Shown here: positions 7,830 to 12,219 of the stretch, in pieces
How the letters are laid out: each line of letters begins with the position of its first letter
Numbering within the stretch: the stretch's first letter is position 1
NCBI GenBank assembly: GCA_036939975.1
Contig: JALLPB010000910.1
Coordinates: 1-12,219, forward strand
DNA from: Cyclostephanos tholiformis
Taxonomy: Eukaryota > Bacillariophyta > Thalassiosirophyceae > Thalassiosirales > Thalassiosiraceae
Reading direction: 5' to 3'
Length of the DNA stretch: 12,219 bases
Made by a program: the position numbers and the translations under genes
Notes under the pieces: model-generated
What the model saw: only the letters and a program-made list of their open reading frames with translations
Database searches by the model: none
Told to the model about the DNA's origin: nothing

Positions 7830-7860
7830 AATTACGAAGCAGGTTTCTGCTTCGGTAATT
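7830..7860. repeat. Imperfect inverted repeat downstream of the membrane-protein gene
   Basis: AATTACGAAGCAG is followed after 2-3 bases by its near-perfect inverse (CTGCTTCGGTAATT), with one bulged base. It lies 53 bases after the stop codon, so it would form a hairpin in the 3' untranslated region. It also sits where the base composition changes to the AT-rich flank, so an end of old inserted DNA is an alternative. Confidence 0.45.
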
Positions 7861-7995
7861 GTATTGTTGATTCTGCTTTGCTGCGCTCTCTTTCTAGAAA
7901 GAGGTGTTGTCTAAGGAGTGTAGCACCTTAAAACCATGCAAAACAATTTCATGTGAGCTTCTTTAGCCACAAATGTTGGTACCGTTTTTTACTCT

Positions 7996-10064
7996 CTACA
8001 TGATATAACTGAAAAATTTCTCCAACTCAGCATCACTAACCATGTGTGAGCCGCCCGCACAATTCCATCCACTTCCGCATTTATGCCATAATCCCATTGG
8101 ACATTTGCCAATAGTGCGCAATCGCTCCTGGACTTTATCCTTTTGTCGTTTTTGCTCGGCCTCCATCTCACGCTGAATTTGCAGGTCGTGCATTTTCTGC
8201 TCCTAAGCTTCTTTTGCTGACTTACCCTCCCTCAGCTGTGCTTCAATTTTGGCTTGGATTTGCATCCTTTCTGCTTCTTCAATTAGACACTTTTCCAGAT
8301 ATTCTTCCTCTGCTGGCTTAGCCATCTGTAACTCAGCCAAAATTGCATTGGATACATTAGGGTCACGACCATTGCCTGACTGCAATGCTTCTTGGCTCTC
8401 ATCCTCTCCTGATTGAATTGTTTTCTCGTCTACCTCTTCAGCGCATACTTCTTCCACTTTATCTGGCGCGTGTGTAATCATTGAGGTGTCTTTATGATGT
8501 TCGTAAGCAGAGTCTTCTTAATCCATCCATGGTGGAGTTTGCAGTTGCTGATTTAACATACTTTTGGTCATTAATTGCTTCCCACTTGCAAAATCTTGGC
8601 TTTTGATCAACTCGTCATTTGCTTGTTACAGATCACTTTCTATAAATTGCTCCTTGTCACCATTTGTTTTAATTACTCTGTCAGCACGGAATTGACACGT
8701 TGCTTTCCAGACCACATCAACCTCTTGAGCATTTCCAAAACCATCATGAGCATGCAATTCTGTAAGTCCCCAATGTAAAATCTTAGCTCCCTTGTTGGCG
8801 ACTTCAAATCACTTCATCTTTGCCTTTTTCAAAAGAATTCAATACAATCGTCAACTTTCCAGTTAGGAAACCCAACATGTGAGTGAAATGACTTTTCACC
8901 CCTGCATAACGTGGAAGCATATTATCAATATCTTTAGGATAACCAGCAATCATACTGCAGTTCTGTCATAGCAGCAACAAAAGTGTCACATGCTTCCAAT
9001 TTGAACATTCCTTGTCCTAATGTGTATGCTTCATTGATGAACAGCAATCCACCCTTTGCTTGTATAGGATCATGAGTGATAATCACATCCTCCTTCAGTG
9101 TCTCAATTAGCGATTGTGCTTTTAGTTGATAGATGCTCCACCTGTAACCTAGGGAATACATCATCGCATTCAACTTGCTTGGATTTAAATCCACCATGCT
9201 TTAGAGAATGTGATTCGCAAAATTCTGAGCGGATCATTGCATATGCCCCACAGGGTTCTCTTTTTTTATTCAATCCCTTGCATTTTCTCTTTTGAGAATT
9301 CAATCTTAGTGCTTCTGTGTGATCAAAATCAATATTGATTGCTTCGTCTAATGCAAGGGTTTTACAAATTCCAGAGGTTTTGCCTTAACCAGGTATTCAT
9401 GTGATGATTGCAACAAGGCATATCCGATGATACAGCCATGCATGAGCACTGCTCTCCCCACTTGTCATGATGCTCACACTTTCCCCAAGTATGAACACTG
9501 CAATAGTCTGTGCCTTTGATCTGGAGACAGTCCATCACGCTACACAATTGATGCTCCTCACAAACGTTACAAGGTAAATCATCCAAGGCCTCAGATGCAG
9601 GTGACATATGCATGTTAATGCAAACAAAGCAAGAATGAGGTTTGCAATATTTTTCTAGAATGGTTCCATTGATTTCCATGTCAATGCCAATCCTTGGCTG
9701 ATCACAGCCATCAGATTTCAAGCACATGTGATCCTTGCAAAGCATGCCTTTCAAGAAAGGATGGATTATATTTGGGCATCTAATGCATGCTGGACCAAAA
9801 CTAAGCACTCAACATCCCAATCAGCAATCTGATCACAAGTTGTTTCTCCAGCCTCATTAAGTTCATAGGAGGAACAGGAAGGTTTGGGAAGATGGCTGCT
9901 GAGAAAGAGGTACAGCACTTCATGTGGGTCACCGTTTCTTGCATAAAGATCAATTGGATACCCTGATACAACTTTGTCAATGATTGGTGTACCTTGTGTT
10001 TAATATTGCAGCCATAATTTTGTGTGTACTCAAACTTTCGATCAGTTGGCACATCTTTGTTCAT
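7996..10064 (-). pseudogene. Decayed zinc-finger / CbbX-SpoVK-like AAA+ ATPase gene
   Basis: Coherent protein pieces occur in order on the minus strand but in different frames. Around 9975-9785 there is a fragment ending YELNEAGETTCDQIADWDVE. At 9800-9365 are Cys/His repeats of the form C-x(n)-[YF]C-x2-H. At 9300-9103 is CKGLNKKREPCGAYAM with FCESH. At 9197-8934 is the Walker B segment AKGGLLFINEAYTLGQG plus EACDTFVAAMTE. At 8953-8875 is MIAGYPKDIDNMLPRYAGVK, then FPNWKVDDCIEFF at about 8870-8835, and DGFGNAQEVDVVWKA (sensor-2-like) near 8780. A charged coiled coil and a final CPMGLWHKCGSGWNCAGGSH with VSDAEL follow (8481-7996). This is the layout of a CbbX/SpoVK-type AAA+ domain with an N-terminal zinc region. 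At least five frame changes and four in-frame stops (8809-8811, 8626-8628, 8518-8520, 8203-8205) break it, and Walker B has Asn for Asp. The ancestral role is unknown. The 5' end may be cut by the adjacent retrotransposon. Confidence 0.78.
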
Positions 10065-10095
10065 GACATGGCTGATGCTGTCCAGTTGTTGTGTT

Positions 10096-10157
10096 TGTTG
10101 GGAGATGTACCTAATATGTTGTAAGTATGTTTTAAGTACGTACTAGGCACGATTCCA
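10096..10157 (+). repeat. Probable remnant of the 5' LTR/leader
   Basis: The segment opens with TGTTGGGAGATGTACC and contains a TAAGTATG...TAAGTACG direct near-repeat before the Gag-like region. A full LTR would be longer, and no unambiguous tRNA primer-binding site (a TGG followed by a tRNA-3'-end complement) is seen. The boundary rests on the TG start and on similarity in style to Copia termini, so it is tentative. Confidence 0.4.
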
Positions 10158-10170
10158 ATGAATGTGGTGA

Positions 10171-12219
10171 GGCCGTGGAGGACGCGGCGGCCGTGCCGGT
10201 AGAGGGTCGGGCGGTAGAGGTAATGCCTACACCGGCGGCAGGGCAAAGACAACAAAGGTCGGGCTCTGCAAAGACCTTGAGAGCAACATGTTCGATTTTG
10301 GCACTACATCCGCAGCGGATCAAATGCAAATCACACAAGAGAAGCTCGCTCAGTACATCGGAGCAAAATATGGGGAGGATATAGCCAACGAGCTTCAGAA
10401 CAAGACGACGGTCGTCCTGTCTGCCCCAACTTACTCAAGTGCGACGATGACTTGTCATGCTCTCCAAATTGCGCTTGTTAGGAGTCAGCAGGTGACAATG
10501 AGTGCCGCATGGCTGGCAAGCCGCAGTTCGCTGGAAGTGGAGATTGTTAACAATCCAAACGACCGAGCCCTAATCACTGTGCTGGTGAAAATCAACAACA
10601 ACATAGCCCTCACGGATTTCAAAGCAGCACAGAATGTGCCAATTGAATTGAATGATCAGGAAAGAATCGACTACTACAATGAATGTCAAAATCACAGCAG
10701 AAGGATTTTGACATCGGAAACGCACAGAGGGCAAGCATACTCTCTAATTCTTGGGCAATGCACTAAGCTGCTCCAGGACAAGATGAAGCAGTTTGCTTCA
10801 TGGACTTTGGTCAGCGCATCTTATGATCCACTCGAGCTGTACAGGCTTATCAAGCGGGTGGTACTCAACCACACCAAGGACCAGTACCCTTTTGTTGCAG
10901 TGCACGAGCAAACCCTTGTCGTGCTCAATACCAAGCAGGGTGGCTTGAGTAACATGGTACGAATGTTTCAACATCACCACGACATCATCCGCTCCATCAG
11001 CGTGGAATTCGGGCACCAAGTATTGTGGGAATACTGTGCCCAATCAAAGTACTCCAGAAGTTATGATGCGCTGGGATCAACGGAGCAAGCCTCAGTAGAG
11101 ATAGCGGCGGAAGATCGATACCTAGTGTATCTGCTCCTCGTCAACAGTGGTGGTCAGCACAATCTCCTTTGGAAAGTACTGCAAAATGACTTCACTAAGG
11201 GTAGCAACAAGTACCCTGAAAACTGCTCCCGAGCTCTACTGTTCCTGGACAGATACTCAAAGTTGGCTCCTGCAGATAACGGATTGCACGGTACAGCATT
11301 CGCCCAAAAAGGAAAACAATCAAAGAAAGGCGAGGGAAAGGAAGGAGGCTCCGGCCATGGCAAAGGTGAAAGGAAGAAGGACTACAATAAGGCATATTTT
11401 AAAGATCAACCATGTTTCAAGTGTGGGAAGAAGGGTCATTCACAATCACATTGCCCTTCAAAGGACGATGACGACAATTCGTCCATCTCCAGCAGGTCAA
11501 GCAAAAGCAGCAAATCGAGCAAAAGCTCTAAAACTAAAGACATCAAGAATCAGTTCAAGAATCTTAAAAAATCCTTCGCCCAACTAAAGTCGGCCCAAGA
11601 GGATGACTCTGACAGCAACTCCAGTGAAGAAATGTCGCACTTTCAGTATGGTTCCAGTTTTGCCACGGGAGACAGTCTCACATGCGAGCTCAGGATGGAT
11701 TTGGCTTTTAAGCAATCAAAGAAGGAGATGATAGGCTTTGACCTTAGGGAGGTTGTCCTCCTTGACAATCAATCCACTGTCGACATCTTTTGCAACAAGA
11801 GACTCATTGGGAACATCCAACTTGCCCCTGAATCATTAACCCTGAAAAGTAATGGCCAAGAATTGATTGTACGTCACATCACCGATGTTGCTGACTACGA
11901 TGAATCGCCAACATCTTTGCACTCAAGAACATGGAAAAACAATACAAAGTTACGTACAATTCCGAGGAGGAGTCATTCTTGGTGCATAGAGAGGCAACAA
12001 GGCTCCCCAATCTTTTATTCAAGGAGCATGCAAACGGCCTCCATTTCTTTGATCCAAGGACTGCAAGCTTCATGTTCGTAGAAACGGTGGAATAAAACAT
12101 GCAACTATTCTCTAAGCAACAGGTTGCACGAGCTGATAAGGCACGCAGCCTTTATGCAAGTCTCGGATTCCCTTCCCGACAAGACTTCTTATGGATCTTA
12201 AGGTTCAATCAGATCAAAG
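10171..12219 (+). pseudogene. Copia Gag-Pol polyprotein (Gag, zinc knuckle, protease, pre-integrase), broken
   Basis: The frame is open from 10171, after a TGA at 10168-10170. It reads through an Arg/Gly-rich stretch (RGG repeats) into KTTKVGLCKDLESNMFDFGT, so the ATG at 10288 is internal to the original Gag. A helical Gag domain (about 10310-11280) is followed by a basic Gly/Lys linker, a CX2CX4HX4C zinc knuckle (Cys 376 and 379, His 384, Cys 389, counted from 10288), a Ser/Lys-rich linker and a protease motif VVLLDNQSTVDIFCN (Asp at residue 493). Near 11905 the frame shifts. IANIFALKNMEKQYKVTYNS continues in another frame, hits TAA at 12093-12095, then goes on as LYASLGFPSRQDFLWIL, the GAG-pre-integrase region. 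The first frame itself ends at 12081 after unrelated residues. Gag packages the element RNA; the protease would cut the polyprotein. The copy cannot make Pol as it stands. Confidence 0.9.

Larger units (their letters stand above)
10096..12219 (+). mobile_element. Ty1/Copia-type LTR retrotransposon, 5' part, degenerate, running off the window
   Basis: The left edge is placed at TGTTGGGAGA (10096), which fits the TG start of Copia LTRs. Only about 60 bases separate it from Gag-like coding sequence, so the LTR and leader appear shortened by deletion. Gag, zinc knuckle, protease and the start of the GAG-pre-integrase region follow in Copia order. Integrase, reverse transcriptase, RNase H and the right LTR are beyond the window. 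Target-site duplications cannot be assessed. Confidence 0.85.

Noticed and set aside
8203..8520. Reassigned stop codons (an alternative genetic code) in the AAA+ region
   Set aside because: All three stop types occur together with several frameshifts, and the neighbouring genes use normal stops; decay is simpler.
10161..10180. TGGTGAGGCC as a tRNA primer-binding site
   Set aside because: It begins with TGG, but I could not match the following bases to a specific tRNA 3' end, and it overlaps the presumed Gag start.
1..12219. tRNA, rRNA or CRISPR array
   Set aside because: No B-box-like GGTTCGANNCC with a cloverleaf context and no regularly spaced identical repeats were seen on either strand.

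Overview
The window looks like nuclear DNA from a diatom, most likely a centric one. This is inferred from four things: nuclear genes with short phase introns, a plastid-type ribosome factor with an N-terminal signal and an ASAF-like Phe motif, a Copia-type retrotransposon with the DNQS protease signature I associate with diatom elements, and a membrane-protein C-terminal domain that I recall only from diatoms. No bacterial operon signals are seen.

Positions 1-7777 hold four apparently intact host genes. A plastid-targeted RbfA-like 30S maturation factor (98-1192, +) converges on a RagC/RagD-type small GTPase (1887-3701, -), the nutrient-sensing partner in TORC1 signalling. Behind it, also on the minus strand, lies cytosolic ribosomal protein uL1/RPL10a (4345-5037). 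A divergent, two-exon, single-pass membrane protein of unknown function follows on the plus strand (5940-7777, with a 119-nt intron). Three of the four encode growth or translation functions (organelle ribosome assembly, the cytosolic ribosome and TORC1 input). I see no evidence that they are co-regulated beyond the shared divergent spacer between RPL10a and the membrane protein. The two leftmost genes are full of triplet-repeat acidic tracts, Gly and Gln runs and long in-frame G/C homopolymers.

Near 7800 the sequence changes character. It becomes more AT-rich and carries a heavily decayed gene on the minus strand (7996-10064). Fragments in all three frames still read as Cys/His zinc-finger-like repeats, a CbbX/SpoVK-like AAA+ ATPase domain, a charged coiled coil and a Cys/Trp-rich C-terminal motif, in the expected order. 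At 10096 a TGTTGGGAGA sequence probably marks the left LTR edge of a Ty1/Copia retrotransposon that runs off the right end of the window. Its gag, zinc knuckle, protease and start of the GAG-pre-integrase region are readable but broken by a frameshift and stops. The right third is therefore a graveyard of mobile and decaying DNA next to a conserved host gene block.

I did not find a clear new multi-gene system. The items best worth follow-up are the membrane protein with its paired Cys motifs, the RagC homologue with two very large insertions inside conserved domains, and the family behind the decayed zinc-finger/AAA+ gene.
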